Shown here: one piece after another, positions 8,836 to 18,240 of the stretch | Layout of the letters: each line of letters opens with the position of its first letter | How positions within the stretch are numbered: the stretch's first letter is position 1 | From: Cognatundibacterium rugosum | Lineage (GTDB): Bacteria; Pseudomonadota; Gammaproteobacteria; Burkholderiales; Burkholderiaceae_D | Reading direction: 5' to 3' | Length of the DNA: 64,000 bases | NCBI RefSeq assembly: GCF_014284365.1 | Contig: NZ_JACOGG010000013.1 | Coordinates: forward strand, 86,488-150,487 | Program-made: the position numbers and the translations under genes | Notes under the pieces: generated by a model | What the model was told of the DNA's origin: nothing | Databases searched by the model: none | What the model saw: the letters and a program-made list of their open reading frames with translations, nothing else

Positions 8836-9756
8836 ATGGCATCTATACTGGAAATACGGCACTTAAAAACCCTGCGTGCCCTGCGCGAGGCAGGCAATCT
8901 GATGCGCGCTGCCAGCTTGCTGAATGTGACTCAATCGGCCTTATCGCATCAGATCAAGCAACTGGAAGAGCACTACGGTCTGGAATTATTTGAGAGGAAG
9001 TCGGTGCCGGTGCGTTTCACCGCAGCCGGGGAACGGCTGCTACAACTGGGCGATGACTTGCTACCGGCTGTGGCGGAGGCCGAGCGCGATATGGCGCGGC
9101 TGGCGCAGGGCGAGGCCGGGCAGTTAAGAATCTCAGTGGAATGCCATACCTGTTTTGACTGGCTGATGCCAGCCATGGATATTTTCCGGCAACGCTGGCC
9201 AGCGGTGGAGCTCGATATTGTGTCGGGCTTTCATGCCGATCCTATCGCTTTGCTGCACGAACACCGCGCTGATATTGCGATTGTGGCCGACCGGGATGCC
9301 GATGAGGTAGTCGATTACCATCCGCTGTTCCGCTATGAAATCGTGGCGCTGGTCGCCAAAGATCATCCTCTGGCGGCACGCGATTATCTGGTGGCCGAAG
9401 ACTTTGCCAGCGATACCCTGATTACCTATCCGGTACCGGATGAGATGCTCGACGTAGTGCGGCAGGTGTTGCGGCCAGCCGGTATCAAGACTACGCGCAG
9501 GACGACTGAGCTGACAGTCGCGATGCTGCAATTAGTCGCGAGCAAACGCGGTATCGCGACCTTGCCTTTATGGGCCGCGCAAAACTACCTGAACCGGAAT
9601 TATGTGCTGGCTAAGAAAATCAGCGCCGACGGCTTGACCGGTCGTCTGTATGCGAGCTGCCTGCCAGCCATGTCATCCAAAGCTTATCTGCTCGACTTTG
9701 TGCAAACTATCCGTGAAAGTAGTTTTTTGACGCTGAGTAATGTGGAATTGCTGTGA
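8836..9756 (+). CDS. metR: LysR-type activator of methionine synthase genes
   Basis: 306 residues. The N-terminal winged helix-turn-helix is in about residues 5-65 (LKTLRALREAGNLMRAASLL, then SALSHQIKQLE). The homocysteine-sensing LysR substrate domain follows, with ECHTCFDWLMPAMD, GFHADP and SKRGIATLPLWA as in known MetR. It is divergently placed 143 bp from metE, the usual MetR-metE arrangement. The gap is AT-rich and holds TGAA/TTCA half-sites, including TTCATCATGAA at 8814-8824, but I could not fix a full MetR site. Confidence 0.9.
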   Translation: MASILEIRHLKTLRALREAGNLMRAASLLNVTQSALSHQIKQLEEHYGLELFERKSVPVRFTAAGERLLQLGDDLLPAVAEAERDMARLAQGEAGQLRISVECHTCFDWLMPAMDIFRQRWPAVELDIVSGFHADPIALLHEHRADIAIVADRDADEVVDYHPLFRYEIVALVAKDHPLAARDYLVAEDFASDTLITYPVPDEMLDVVRQVLRPAGIKTTRRTTELTVAMLQLVASKRGIATLPLWAAQNYLNRNYVLAKKISADGLTGRLYASCLPAMSSKAYLLDFVQTIRESSFLTLSNVELL

Positions 9757-9813
9757 ATTTACATGGCAGGATTTAGCGCCACAACGTAGTTGAAACGGTT
9801 TGGTGTAATTTCT

Positions 9814-9849
9814 AAAAAAACCGGACCGTGGCCTTGGCGCACGATCCGG
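9814..9849 (-). terminator. Intrinsic terminator of the hemerythrin gene
   Basis: Read on the minus strand, CCGGATCGTG (9849-9840) pairs with CACGGTCCGG (9830-9821) with one non-pairing position, and is followed by a run of seven T (9820-9814). It lies about 40 bases past the stop codon of the hemerythrin-domain gene. Confidence 0.8.
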
Positions 9850-9889
9850 GTTTGCAGCAGTTTGCAGCGGGGGGATTGAAATCAAAGAG

Positions 9890-10489
9890 TTACAGCGGGT
9901 CAGCCACACCAATAGGTGAAGGGCTGATATTCACGATCAGTGAGAATAACTGTTCATAGCGATAGCGTTCACCGCTGTCATCCAGCCGTTCACGGTTTTC
10001 CATGAAGGCGGCATCTACTTCCTGCCAGTCATCGACAAACAGCACTTGCCTGGCGACCGGCATGATCACATCTTCTTCTTTACGCATATGCGCATAGTAA
10101 AACTTGGCATACTGCTCGACCAAGTCATAGAATTTGTCGAATGCAGTGTGGCCCTGGAATTCATACTGCAGCAAGGCATCCTGCAAACGATGGACTAAGA
10201 CTTCGCCACTAGTGTGCTGTTCGATCAGCGCATCGAGTTCGGCATCGAGCTGGTGCGTGCGTTGCTTGATTTTCGCGAACAGGTACTGATCCTCTTTCGG
10301 ATGATGGACTTTTTCGGGATATTCGGCGATGTAGTACAACATGGCACGAAATACCTTCAGATCCGGAACCGGTCCGCCCTGTTTGATTGAGCGTACAAAG
10401 TACAGCATGCCTTGTATGACAGCGGACAAATGCTCGTGTTCCTGGTGGATGATATCGACTGAAACCGGATGGAAATTCCTGGCGCTCAT
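9890..10489 (-). CDS. Hemerythrin HHE-domain protein
   Basis: 199 residues from ATG 10489, which has GGGAGA eight bases upstream. A longer frame to 10543 lacks such a site. An all-helical four-helix bundle is suggested, with metal-ligand candidates in HQEHEH (near residue 16), HHPKED (near 60), IEQHTSGE (near 88) and YYAHMRKEED (near 130). Proteins of this type bind a di-iron centre and are linked to oxygen, nitric oxide or iron handling. It is a single gene with its own terminator. Precise role unknown. Confidence 0.8.
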   Translation of the reverse strand: MSARNFHPVSVDIIHQEHEHLSAVIQGMLYFVRSIKQGGPVPDLKVFRAMLYYIAEYPEKVHHPKEDQYLFAKIKQRTHQLDAELDALIEQHTSGEVLVHRLQDALLQYEFQGHTAFDKFYDLVEQYAKFYYAHMRKEEDVIMPVARQVLFVDDWQEVDAAFMENRERLDDSGERYRYEQLFSLIVNISPSPIGVADPL

Positions 10490-10543
10490 CTTAAATCTCC
10501 CTGTTTTTGATTGTGCATCTGAATTGATATGGATCTGAAACAC

Positions 10544-10900
10544 TGTATTGCGCGATAAGATAGTTAAACTGCGATGAATTTACTCTGTGCAGGCAAAGCC
10601 ACCTTTGATATGGCGCAAATAGCAGACTGCGTCTGCGCTATTTCACGCATCGTGATGAGGTAAATGCTGCAACAGGCAGTGCTGACCTCATCCGTAAATT
10701 GAAGTATAGAAGCTGGCATTGGCTGCGTTTGAATATTGAGCATGTACCAATAAGATTTTTGTCGGGAGTCTGTTGTTCTGTCAGCTTGCCCGCCATCTGA
10801 TCATAGAAGTAGTCCTGCACAGACCTATATTTTCTGTGTCTTTCTACGGCTTTTTGCCTGGTGAGCCGCGCCTGTCCTTGGTTTTCATTCTGCAAATGAG
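10544..10900. other. Intergenic region without a recognisable gene
   Basis: About 360 bases between the hemerythrin gene and the exported peptidase terminator. I see no convincing reading frame; a 99-codon minus frame starts inside the terminator hairpin. The only structure noted is AAATAGCAGAC (10617-10627) facing GTCT-GC-GCTATTT (10631-10643), a small hairpin with a 2-nt bulge. Confidence 0.5.
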
Positions 10901-10931
10901 AAAAAACCTGCTTTGACGGGCAGGTTTTTTT
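10901..10931 (-). terminator. Bidirectional-looking terminator after the peptidase gene
   Basis: AAAAAACCTGC (10901-10911) is complementary to GCAGGTTTTTT (10920-10930), with an 8-nt loop. Read on the minus strand this gives a stem followed by a T-run, about 24 bases after the stop of the oligoendopeptidase gene. Confidence 0.85.
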
Positions 10932-10954
10932 CGTCACTGGCGCTGAAGTCGTGC

Positions 10955-12823
10955 TTACTGGCGTTTTTTAGCCAGTATCCCTTCAATCTGATCCATGATG
11001 CTGTTCATGCGCTTGAACACCGCCTGATACGGGGCGGGTGAGGCGAGGTCGACGCCAGCCTGTTTCACCAGCTGATACGGGTAGGCGGCGCCGCCGGTTT
11101 TCAGGATGTTGAGGTAGTTGTCGCGTGCGCCCGGTGTGCCTTTTAATACTTCATCGGCAAACATGGAACCGGCAGCGATCGAGGTCGCGTACTGGAACAC
11201 ATAGAAGCGGGTGTAGAAGTGTGGGATGTAAGCCCATTCGGTGGCATACACATCGTCGATTTTCATGATGCCTTCCTGATCGCCATGGTAGCGTTTCAGG
11301 ATGCCGCCATAGATCTGGCTCAGTCCTTCACCCGTCAGGGATTCGCCTTTGTCGACCTTGGCATGGACTTCGCGTTCAAAGTCGGCGAACATGGCCTGAC
11401 GGAAGAAGGTGCCGCGCAGGTTTTCTAATGCTGAACCCAGATACAGCAGGCGTTCATCATCCGATTTTGCGATTTTCAGCATGTGATCGAGCAGGAATAC
11501 TTCATTGGTGGTAGAAGCAATTTCTGCGGTAAAGGTCGGGTAGTCTGCCGTGATGAAGGGCTGCGCCTTATTCGCCAGATAGGAGTGCATCGCGTGGCCC
11601 CATTCGTGGCCCAGCGTCGAGAGCGACTCATAATCGTCGTTGTAATTCAACAGGATGTAAGGATGCACGTCATAGCCAGCGCCAGTCATGTAAGCGCCTG
11701 AGCGTTTGCGCGCGCGTGGGTAGACATCCATCCAGCGTTCGGTAGTCGCCTTAGTCATCGCCTTGGTGTAATCCTCACCCAGCGGTTTGACCGACTCCAG
11801 CATGTATTTCACGCCTTCAGTAATGCTGTATTTGAAGTCGCCCGATACCAGCGGTGGATAGATATCGTAGTAGCGCAGATCGTTCACACCCAGCATACGC
11901 GCACGCAGCTTGAAATAGCGGTGCAGGGTAGGCAGGTTAGCCTGGGTCTGGCTGATCAGGGTGTCATACACGGCGCGCGGCAAATTATTGGCATCAAGTG
12001 CATGGGTCAGCGAATCCGGATAATTTCTGACCTTGGCATAGGTGCTGTCTCTTTTGAGTTGTTCATAAAACGTGACGCCATAGCTGCGCTCGAATTCTTT
12101 CCATTTGCCCCAAAATGCATCAAACACCAGCTTGCGGTCAGCACGATTCGACACGGCGCGGTATTTGGTATAGGCCGCCTGGTCGATCACAACTTCTTCG
12201 CCATTGGATAATTTCACTTTAGGCCAGGGCATATCGGCATTGGACAACGTGGAGTAGACCGCGCTGGCGGTGCCGGTTGCCATACTGAAGGTGGCGATCA
12301 GTGCCTCGGCTTTCTGATCCAGTGTGTGTTTGGCACCGCGCAGTATGTCATTGAGCGGGTGGCGGTAGATGCTCAGGGATTTATCTTTAGCCAGGTAGCC
12401 ATCGATTTTTTTTGCGCCCAGGTTCAGCACTTCGGGACGGATAAAGGAACTGGCCTCTTCAAATTTACTGCCCAGGATGTCGGCCGTCTGCGCCAGATCC
12501 TGACCAGCGTTGTTGCCGGTATCCTGGTCGCGGAATTGGGCAGCGTAGGTGCTCAGACGAGAGTAGCGTTTTGCGATATCGGCATACAGATCCAAGCAGG
12601 ATTTGAATTTTGGCAGTGAGTCACCCAGGTGGCCGCTGCATGTCAGCAGTTGTGGGAATTGCGCTTCCAGTTTTTTTGCATCCAGATCCCAGGCAGCGCG
12701 ATCCTGATACAGATCTTGCAGATTCCAGCGGTAGGCTTCGGTATCATTCGGATGATTGGCATAACTGCTGACAGGGAAGGCAAAAGCAAGGCCAATCAGC
12801 GCGGCGATCAGATTTTTTTTCAT
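10955..12823 (-). CDS. pepF: Exported M3-family oligoendopeptidase F
   Basis: 622 residues. Zinc metallopeptidase of family M3B cutting short peptides. The zinc motif HEWGHAMHS begins at His406, with a downstream Glu in FTAEIASTTNE as third ligand. Most PepF enzymes are cytoplasmic. This one starts MKKNLIAALIGLAFAFPVSS followed by YANH, a clear signal peptide with likely cleavage after YA, so periplasmic or secreted location is expected. The family N-terminal domain (WNLQDLYQDRAAW) follows at once. It is monocistronic with its own terminator and fits the other exported peptidases in this window. Confidence 0.9.
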   Translation of the reverse strand: MKKNLIAALIGLAFAFPVSSYANHPNDTEAYRWNLQDLYQDRAAWDLDAKKLEAQFPQLLTCSGHLGDSLPKFKSCLDLYADIAKRYSRLSTYAAQFRDQDTGNNAGQDLAQTADILGSKFEEASSFIRPEVLNLGAKKIDGYLAKDKSLSIYRHPLNDILRGAKHTLDQKAEALIATFSMATGTASAVYSTLSNADMPWPKVKLSNGEEVVIDQAAYTKYRAVSNRADRKLVFDAFWGKWKEFERSYGVTFYEQLKRDSTYAKVRNYPDSLTHALDANNLPRAVYDTLISQTQANLPTLHRYFKLRARMLGVNDLRYYDIYPPLVSGDFKYSITEGVKYMLESVKPLGEDYTKAMTKATTERWMDVYPRARKRSGAYMTGAGYDVHPYILLNYNDDYESLSTLGHEWGHAMHSYLANKAQPFITADYPTFTAEIASTTNEVFLLDHMLKIAKSDDERLLYLGSALENLRGTFFRQAMFADFEREVHAKVDKGESLTGEGLSQIYGGILKRYHGDQEGIMKIDDVYATEWAYIPHFYTRFYVFQYATSIAAGSMFADEVLKGTPGARDNYLNILKTGGAAYPYQLVKQAGVDLASPAPYQAVFKRMNSIMDQIEGILAKKRQ

Positions 12824-13093
12824 GGGGTCTCCTGGTTGTAGCGTGCAGGCCGGGCAGCCTGTAGCAATGTGTAATGCATAACCTGAAAATATACCGCGAA
12901 CACTGCACTATTTCTAAGAAAAACCAGGTACTTCAACTTGGAAAAACAAAATTCCATAGAATCTTTGGCGAGCTGATGGCGCGTGCTGTTTTTATATGAA
13001 AATTCCCTGCTGACAGCCTGAATTCTTTGGCTGGAGAAGAGCGTGCATGTCGCTTTCCGGTACAATTCAGAGACTCTGACTGTAGAACTCATC

Positions 13094-14059
13094 ATGAAAC
13101 ACTTCCGTTTTTCTCCTGATCCGATGACCATGATGTTATTGGGGATGATAGCACTGGCCAGCTTTTTTCCGGCGACCGGTGCTTATGCCTTAGCGTTTGA
13201 CCGTTTATCGACGCTGATGATCGCTGTGCTGTTTTTCATGCATGGTGCGCGTTTATCACGTGAAGCGGTGGTGGCTGGCATGATGCACTGGCGGCTGCAT
13301 CTGCTGGTGTTGGGGATTACCTTTGCGCTGTTCCCTGTGCTGGGTTTGGCCTTACGGCCCGTGCTGGAGTCGCTGGTGACGCCTGAGATTTATTTAGGCA
13401 TCCTGTATCTGTGTGTGCTGCCATCGACGGTGCAATCCTCGATTGCTTTCACGTCTGTTGCGCGCGGCAATGTCTCGGCTGCAGTATGCAGTGCCTCAGC
13501 CAGTAATATTCTGGGCATATTCATCACGCCTGTTCTGGTCAGCCTGATCGTGAAAGCCGGTTCTGGCTTACCTTTCTCCTGGGAGCCGGTGCTGAAGATC
13601 GTCGTGCAGCTCTTGCTGCCCTTTGTTGCGGGTCAGTTGTTGCGTCCCTTGATACGGCAATGGGTGGATCGCTGGTCGGGCGCACTAAAAAAGCTGGATC
13701 AGAGTTCGATTTTGCTGGTGGTGTATGTCGCGTTTGGCGAAGCGGTGGTGCAGGGCATCTGGCAGCGGGTACCGCTTGCGATGCTGCTGGTGATATTGAT
13801 GATCAGCGCACTGCTGCTGACCATCATCATGCTTATCACGACTTATGGCAGCCGGCGTCTGGGGTTCTCTAAGGAAGATGAAATCACTATCGTATTTTGT
13901 GGCTCGAAAAAAAGTCTGGCCAGCGGTGTGCCTATGGCTAAAGTGTTGTTTGCCGGCGGCTCGGCCGGTTTAGTTTTACTTCCTATCATGCTGTTTCATC
14001 AGTTACAGTTGATGGTTTGTACCGTGCTGGCGCAGCGGTATGCCAGCCGCAAAAACTGA
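13094..14059 (+). CDS. Bile acid:sodium symporter (BASS) family transporter
   Basis: 321 residues from ATG 13094; an upstream frame to 13043 looks spurious. About nine to ten hydrophobic segments are present. Typical motifs are [49 protein letters not shown] and [19 protein letters not shown], which mark the YfeH/SBF-like branch of the BASS superfamily. Substrate unknown; related proteins move organic anions with sodium or protons. It precedes a hydroxypyruvate-isomerase-like gene by 53 bp on the same strand, so the two may be co-transcribed. Confidence 0.85.
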   Translation: MKHFRFSPDPMTMMLLGMIALASFFPATGAYALAFDRLSTLMIAVLFFMHGARLSREAVVAGMMHWRLHLLVLGITFALFPVLGLALRPVLESLVTPEIYLGILYLCVLPSTVQSSIAFTSVARGNVSAAVCSASASNILGIFITPVLVSLIVKAGSGLPFSWEPVLKIVVQLLLPFVAGQLLRPLIRQWVDRWSGALKKLDQSSILLVVYVAFGEAVVQGIWQRVPLAMLLVILMISALLLTIIMLITTYGSRRLGFSKEDEITIVFCGSKKSLASGVPMAKVLFAGGSAGLVLLPIMLFHQLQLMVCTVLAQRYASRKN

Positions 14060-14112
14060 GCGGACAATTTTTTCATTCGCAGTCAACAGTCAATTCACTT
14101 AAGGATAGAAGC

Positions 14113-14910
14113 ATGCCTCAGTTTGCAGCCAACCTTAGCATGATGTATCAGGAATATCCCTTCTTGCAGCGTTTTGCCGCAGCTGCGCAAGACGGCTTTA
14201 AAGCGGTCGAGTATCTGTTTCCGTATGAATTTTCTGCACAGGAATTGCGTGATGCGCTGGACGCGGCAGGCTTGCAGCAAGTCTTATTCAATGCCCCGCC
14301 GGGTGACTGGGCTGCCGGTGAGCGCGGTATTGCCGCTTTGCCGGGGCGCGAGGCGGAATTCAGACTAGGCTTTGATCAGGCACTTAGCTATGCGGAAGTA
14401 TTGGGTAATCCATACATCCATGTAATGGCTGGCATCGTCGATGCACAACAAGACCATGAGCGTTGTCGTGCGGTGTATCAGCGTAATCTGGCGTATGCGG
14501 CATTGCATGCAGCGCGTCATGAAAAGATCGTGTTGATCGAGCCGATTAACACCCGTGATATGCCGGGCTATTTTTTAAATATGCAGGAAGATGCGCAGCA
14601 AATTTGCCATGAAATCGGCGTCGAGAATCTGCAACTGCAGTTTGATATTTATCATTGCCAGATCATGCAGGGCGACGTCACAACCCGCATGTTGGAGGGC
14701 TTGCGACGTCAGGAAGGCCAGATCGCGCACATACAGATCGCTGGTGTGCCGGGACGGCAGGAACCTTCGCTGGGCGAGCTGAATTATCCCTATCTGTTTG
14801 CACAACTGGATGCGGCGGGTTATGCGGGCTGGGTCGGTTGCGAATACCGTCCGGCGGCTGGGACTTCAGCCGGACTGGACTGGCTGCGGCCCTACTTAAA
14901 GCGGGATTGA
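14113..14910 (+). CDS. Hydroxypyruvate isomerase family protein (Hyi/OtnI-like)
   Basis: 265 residues from ATG 14113, preceded by AAGGATAG. TIM-barrel sugar isomerase family. Characteristic parts are [20 protein letters not shown] at the start, [14 protein letters not shown], the acidic metal or catalytic site [26 protein letters not shown], and the second acid in [10 protein letters not shown]. Family members interconvert hydroxypyruvate and tartronate semialdehyde or isomerise 2-oxo-tetronates. No glyoxylate-pathway partners lie nearby, so the actual substrate is open. Followed by a perfect 11-bp hairpin. Confidence 0.85.
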   Translation: MPQFAANLSMMYQEYPFLQRFAAAAQDGFKAVEYLFPYEFSAQELRDALDAAGLQQVLFNAPPGDWAAGERGIAALPGREAEFRLGFDQALSYAEVLGNPYIHVMAGIVDAQQDHERCRAVYQRNLAYAALHAARHEKIVLIEPINTRDMPGYFLNMQEDAQQICHEIGVENLQLQFDIYHCQIMQGDVTTRMLEGLRRQEGQIAHIQIAGVPGRQEPSLGELNYPYLFAQLDAAGYAGWVGCEYRPAAGTSAGLDWLRPYLKRD

Positions 14911-14940
14911 AAGGCTGTTTTACTGCATGCTAAGCACCGA

Positions 14941-14971
14941 CGACAAAGCCCCGTTACTGCGGGCTTTGTCG
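14941..14971. terminator. Hairpin between convergent hyi-like and collagenase genes
   Basis: CGACAAAGCCC (14941-14951) and GGGCTTTGTCG (14961-14971) form a perfect 11-bp stem with a 9-nt loop. No T-run follows, but its position 30 bases after one stop and 22 bases from the convergent stop fits a shared transcription end. Confidence 0.6.
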
Positions 14972-14992
14972 CTATCAGGAGATTAATGTTGT

Positions 14993-17590
14993 TCAGTATT
15001 GCGTTGTGACTTTCAGACCCGAGAACTTAGTTACTCCGTATAAGCTGATATAGATGTAACCGGCAGGTGGGTTGTTGATGATCACGCTTTCGTTGTTGCC
15101 CGGATTGACCGAACTCGCATTGTAGTGATCGCGTGAAGGCCAGCTGCCATTGGTGCTCACATACATATCCGCATTGCCTGTGCCACCACTGGTACTGATC
15201 GTCAGTTTGGTGGTGCCAGCCGGGACGCTGAGATACAGATAAGCGTAGTCGCCTGCCACACTGCTCACATTGCTGCGACTGCAGTTTTTGCCCAATGCAG
15301 CAGCACTGCCAGGGCATTCCGGCAAATTTCCCCCGTTGCTGAGATTGATGGTTGTTGAGACCTTACTGCTGTCGCCCGCATTGTCTTTCACCGTCAAGGT
15401 AACCGTGTAGCTACCTGGATTGCTATAGGTTTTTGACGGGTTGCTGGCACTGGAACTGCTGCCATCGCCAAAGTCCCAGCTACGGCTGACGATACTGCCA
15501 TCACTGTCGGTCGAGGCATCGCTGAAACTGACGCTCAGGCCATTGATGCTGCTATTGAACGCGGCTACCGGTGGTTTGTTCACTGGTGGCACGGTTGAGC
15601 TGCATTGCGGTAAAGAGCCATTGTTCACGCAAGGCAGCCATGCACTGAAGTCCGCATCCAGCGTGGTGTTGATGCCATTCATATAGCTGGTGTATGCGCT
15701 GTAATTCCCTGGACGGAAATAGGAATTCAACAATGTGCTGACCCGATTGCGCTGCTTTTCAAACATATAGCGTACTGCCAGATAGCCCCAGTTATACACT
15801 CTGGTCTGACCGGACGAATAGTCATTGTTGAAAATCTGACTCAGTTTGTAGGTGCCGCTGGCTGCCTGAGCCTTCGCATCGCTGTACTCGAGTTTGCGAT
15901 ACGAGTAAGACATATACTCCGCAAAACCCTCTATCCACCAGATAGAATTGACACTGACGGCAGCATTGAAATCACCAAACATATTAAAGCGGCCATCCAG
16001 GTAGTGGATGTATTCGTGGGTCAGATTCCAGATTTCAAAAGCAGGCAACTTCCATTCGGCCTGGTAAGCGATAAAGCGCGCCTGGTTATTGGCAGCGGAA
16101 GGATCTCCTTCCAGATACATGCCGCCGTTATTGGTATCGATGCCAAAAATTGCACCGGCATAGGTAGCGTAGGATTTGCTGCTATTGAAAATCACCATTT
16201 CCAGCTGCTTGTTATTGTCATTCGCAACCGGCACATTCCCAGACTGTACCTGCTGATGAAAATATGACTCTTCGCCGCCGACAATGCTACAGGCTTCCTG
16301 CAGTTGTGCGCTGGTCAGCGATTGCGCTTTGAGTCTGAGTGTCGGTGAGCAGCTATATCGTACCGGCAGCACATTGCTGTCTAAGGTAGACTGGAAATTG
16401 CACAGATTGTAGTAAGCACAGTTTGCTTTATCGTAGTAGTCGACCATTTCGCCTAGCCCTACCCAGACAGCAGCGGTATTACCTGTGACATTGCTACGGT
16501 CTAGCATGGTTTTTACGCGGGATTTGGCCAGATTTTTTAATGCGCCGCCTTCGCTATATTGCAGAAAACGCGCCATTTCACGGCCTGCATTCGCGACCAG
16601 ATAGTCGTTATCTGTCCCAAGCAAACCGAAGTTCGCATTCATGAAATTGTAGAGGCTATCCACGATAGTCGGGTCGGACTGCACCAGTGATTTGAAATCG
16701 GCATTCTGATGCCCGCGAAACAGAACAGTGAATGCGTTGTTGACGGCACTGCGCATGTACCAGAAATTGAGGAAGCTGCTGTTCAGGCTCAGCATGCGTT
16801 TAACCGCGGTGTTCAGGTAGCGAGCGTTCTCAGTTGCGCTGTCTATCAGGGTGATAAATTCAGACAGGATTTCACCGTGTACGTCATTCATCAGCACAAA
16901 ATTCGGATTTTTGATAAACGCATCTAAGGCTGCGCGTATCGCAGTTTGCAGATTCGTGCCATAGCTGCCTACCGCCGTATCGTAAAACTGCACATAGTAA
17001 CCTGCACGCAAAAACATCACCATTTGCAATGCGCTACCCGCATTGCTGCCGTTATAGCTGGCGGCTTCGCTTTCAAAGGCTTTGGCTATCGTGACCATCT
17101 GCGCTTCTTTAAAAATGGCATTCGCCTGAGCGCCACTGACACCGAATAAATCATTGATGCAAGCTGAGCTTGAGGACTTCACCAGGCTGACCAGCGCAGC
17201 GCCGCTGGCGGAAGCAAACGCATTGCGATCGCAGGCTGCGAGTGCTTTGTCCAGTGTTAAAGCACGCGATGACTTGGCCAGTTCAGCTTTGGACAGATTC
17301 GTACTCAACGATGAGGGACGGTTTGGAATAGCGGCCTGGTCGGCGCTGCCATAGCTAATGCGGGCATTGATCTGGCTCGCCTGCCGTGGCGCCCGTTCAG
17401 CGGGAGTGTAGGATTTTTTCTGGTGGTGTTTGCTGGAAGCCTGAGATTCCAGGCTGGCGGTTTTGTTGACTGGTGCGGATAGCTTGTCCTGAGCGTCAAG
17501 TGCATGGCCTTCTGAGGCGAGCAGCGTGCCGCTGATCGCTGCACAGGAAATGAGTAAACGGGGTAAGGCGGTGGAAAGATAGCGTTTCAA
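14993..17590 (-). CDS. Secreted M9-family collagenase with PKD and PPC domains
   Basis: 865 residues from a TTG start at 17590, chosen because AAAGGAG lies about seven bases upstream and the product then begins MKRYLSTALPRLLISCAAIS, a good signal peptide. An ATG at 17611 overlaps the ribosome-binding site. Collagenase activator and peptidase domains span about residues 110-640. The zinc motif HEYIH starts at His525, with the downstream acid in IEGFAEYMSY. A PKD domain (about 667-750, WDFGDGSSS, GSYTVTLTV) and a C-terminal PPC beta-sandwich (about 763-865) are typical collagen-binding or secretion modules. Upstream is a strongly AT-rich stretch. Confidence 0.9.
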   Translation of the reverse strand: MKRYLSTALPRLLISCAAISGTLLASEGHALDAQDKLSAPVNKTASLESQASSKHHQKKSYTPAERAPRQASQINARISYGSADQAAIPNRPSSLSTNLSKAELAKSSRALTLDKALAACDRNAFASASGAALVSLVKSSSSACINDLFGVSGAQANAIFKEAQMVTIAKAFESEAASYNGSNAGSALQMVMFLRAGYYVQFYDTAVGSYGTNLQTAIRAALDAFIKNPNFVLMNDVHGEILSEFITLIDSATENARYLNTAVKRMLSLNSSFLNFWYMRSAVNNAFTVLFRGHQNADFKSLVQSDPTIVDSLYNFMNANFGLLGTDNDYLVANAGREMARFLQYSEGGALKNLAKSRVKTMLDRSNVTGNTAAVWVGLGEMVDYYDKANCAYYNLCNFQSTLDSNVLPVRYSCSPTLRLKAQSLTSAQLQEACSIVGGEESYFHQQVQSGNVPVANDNNKQLEMVIFNSSKSYATYAGAIFGIDTNNGGMYLEGDPSAANNQARFIAYQAEWKLPAFEIWNLTHEYIHYLDGRFNMFGDFNAAVSVNSIWWIEGFAEYMSYSYRKLEYSDAKAQAASGTYKLSQIFNNDYSSGQTRVYNWGYLAVRYMFEKQRNRVSTLLNSYFRPGNYSAYTSYMNGINTTLDADFSAWLPCVNNGSLPQCSSTVPPVNKPPVAAFNSSINGLSVSFSDASTDSDGSIVSRSWDFGDGSSSSASNPSKTYSNPGSYTVTLTVKDNAGDSSKVSTTINLSNGGNLPECPGSAAALGKNCSRSNVSSVAGDYAYLYLSVPAGTTKLTISTSGGTGNADMYVSTNGSWPSRDHYNASSVNPGNNESVIINNPPAGYIYISLYGVTKFSGLKVTTQY

Positions 17591-17611
17591 TTGAGTCTCC
17601 TTTGTTGGCAT

Positions 17612-18240
17612 GGATGCTAGGTAGTTTGTCCATGACGTGTAGATGCTTAACTGTTTTGCACATCGTTGAAGCCTGTCGGTGTCCTCCTTGAGTGTGGGTG
17701 GATAAAATGAATATTTGTTTGTTTTTATTCGGAATTGCAGCGCTGAATTTGTTTGCTATTAATACATTGATACTAAAAATGATGCCTAATTGGTTAAAAA
17801 TAGGAAATTAAGCAATAATTCAAAGAAAAAAATTACGCTGATGCAATTAATAAATATATTTATATTAGATTTGCGAAAAGTCAAATATATTTAGCGTCAA
17901 GACCTAAGGAGGGCGGGAAGGATGGACGGCGCTGTTTTCAGCGCTTGTTGCCCGTTCTTGTCATCGCGTGAGCAGGCCGCACGAGGGAAATGGCGTGGCA
18001 GTGAATTCAGGCTGAAACGCTGAAATTGCGCCGACTGGCTGATCTGAAACAGCCGTGTAAATGAGGTATGCAGAGAGTCGGGCAGAGAGGTGGGAGGTGT
18101 AGCGATAGGCGTGGCAAGCGCAAGCGCTGCATATGGATGGAACTGTTGTGGTAAGCGGAAGAGCCAGCGTTAGCCAACATTAACCAGTATTGGCCAGCTC
18201 CTCCTGTCCCCGGTCTGCGTTTGATGTATGCAGAGCAGGT
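17612..18240. other. Long intergenic region, AT-rich upstream of the collagenase gene
   Basis: No coding region recognised in about 630 bases. Positions 17700-17900 are far more AT-rich than the surroundings, with many TTAATA and AAATA stretches. They presumably contain the collagenase promoter and possibly sites for a xenogeneic silencer. Positions 17900-18240 return to normal composition, with only scattered short hairpins. Confidence 0.5.

Noticed and set aside
10638..10937. 99-codon minus-strand frame
   Set aside because: It begins inside a terminator hairpin and has no ribosome-binding site or recognisable family.
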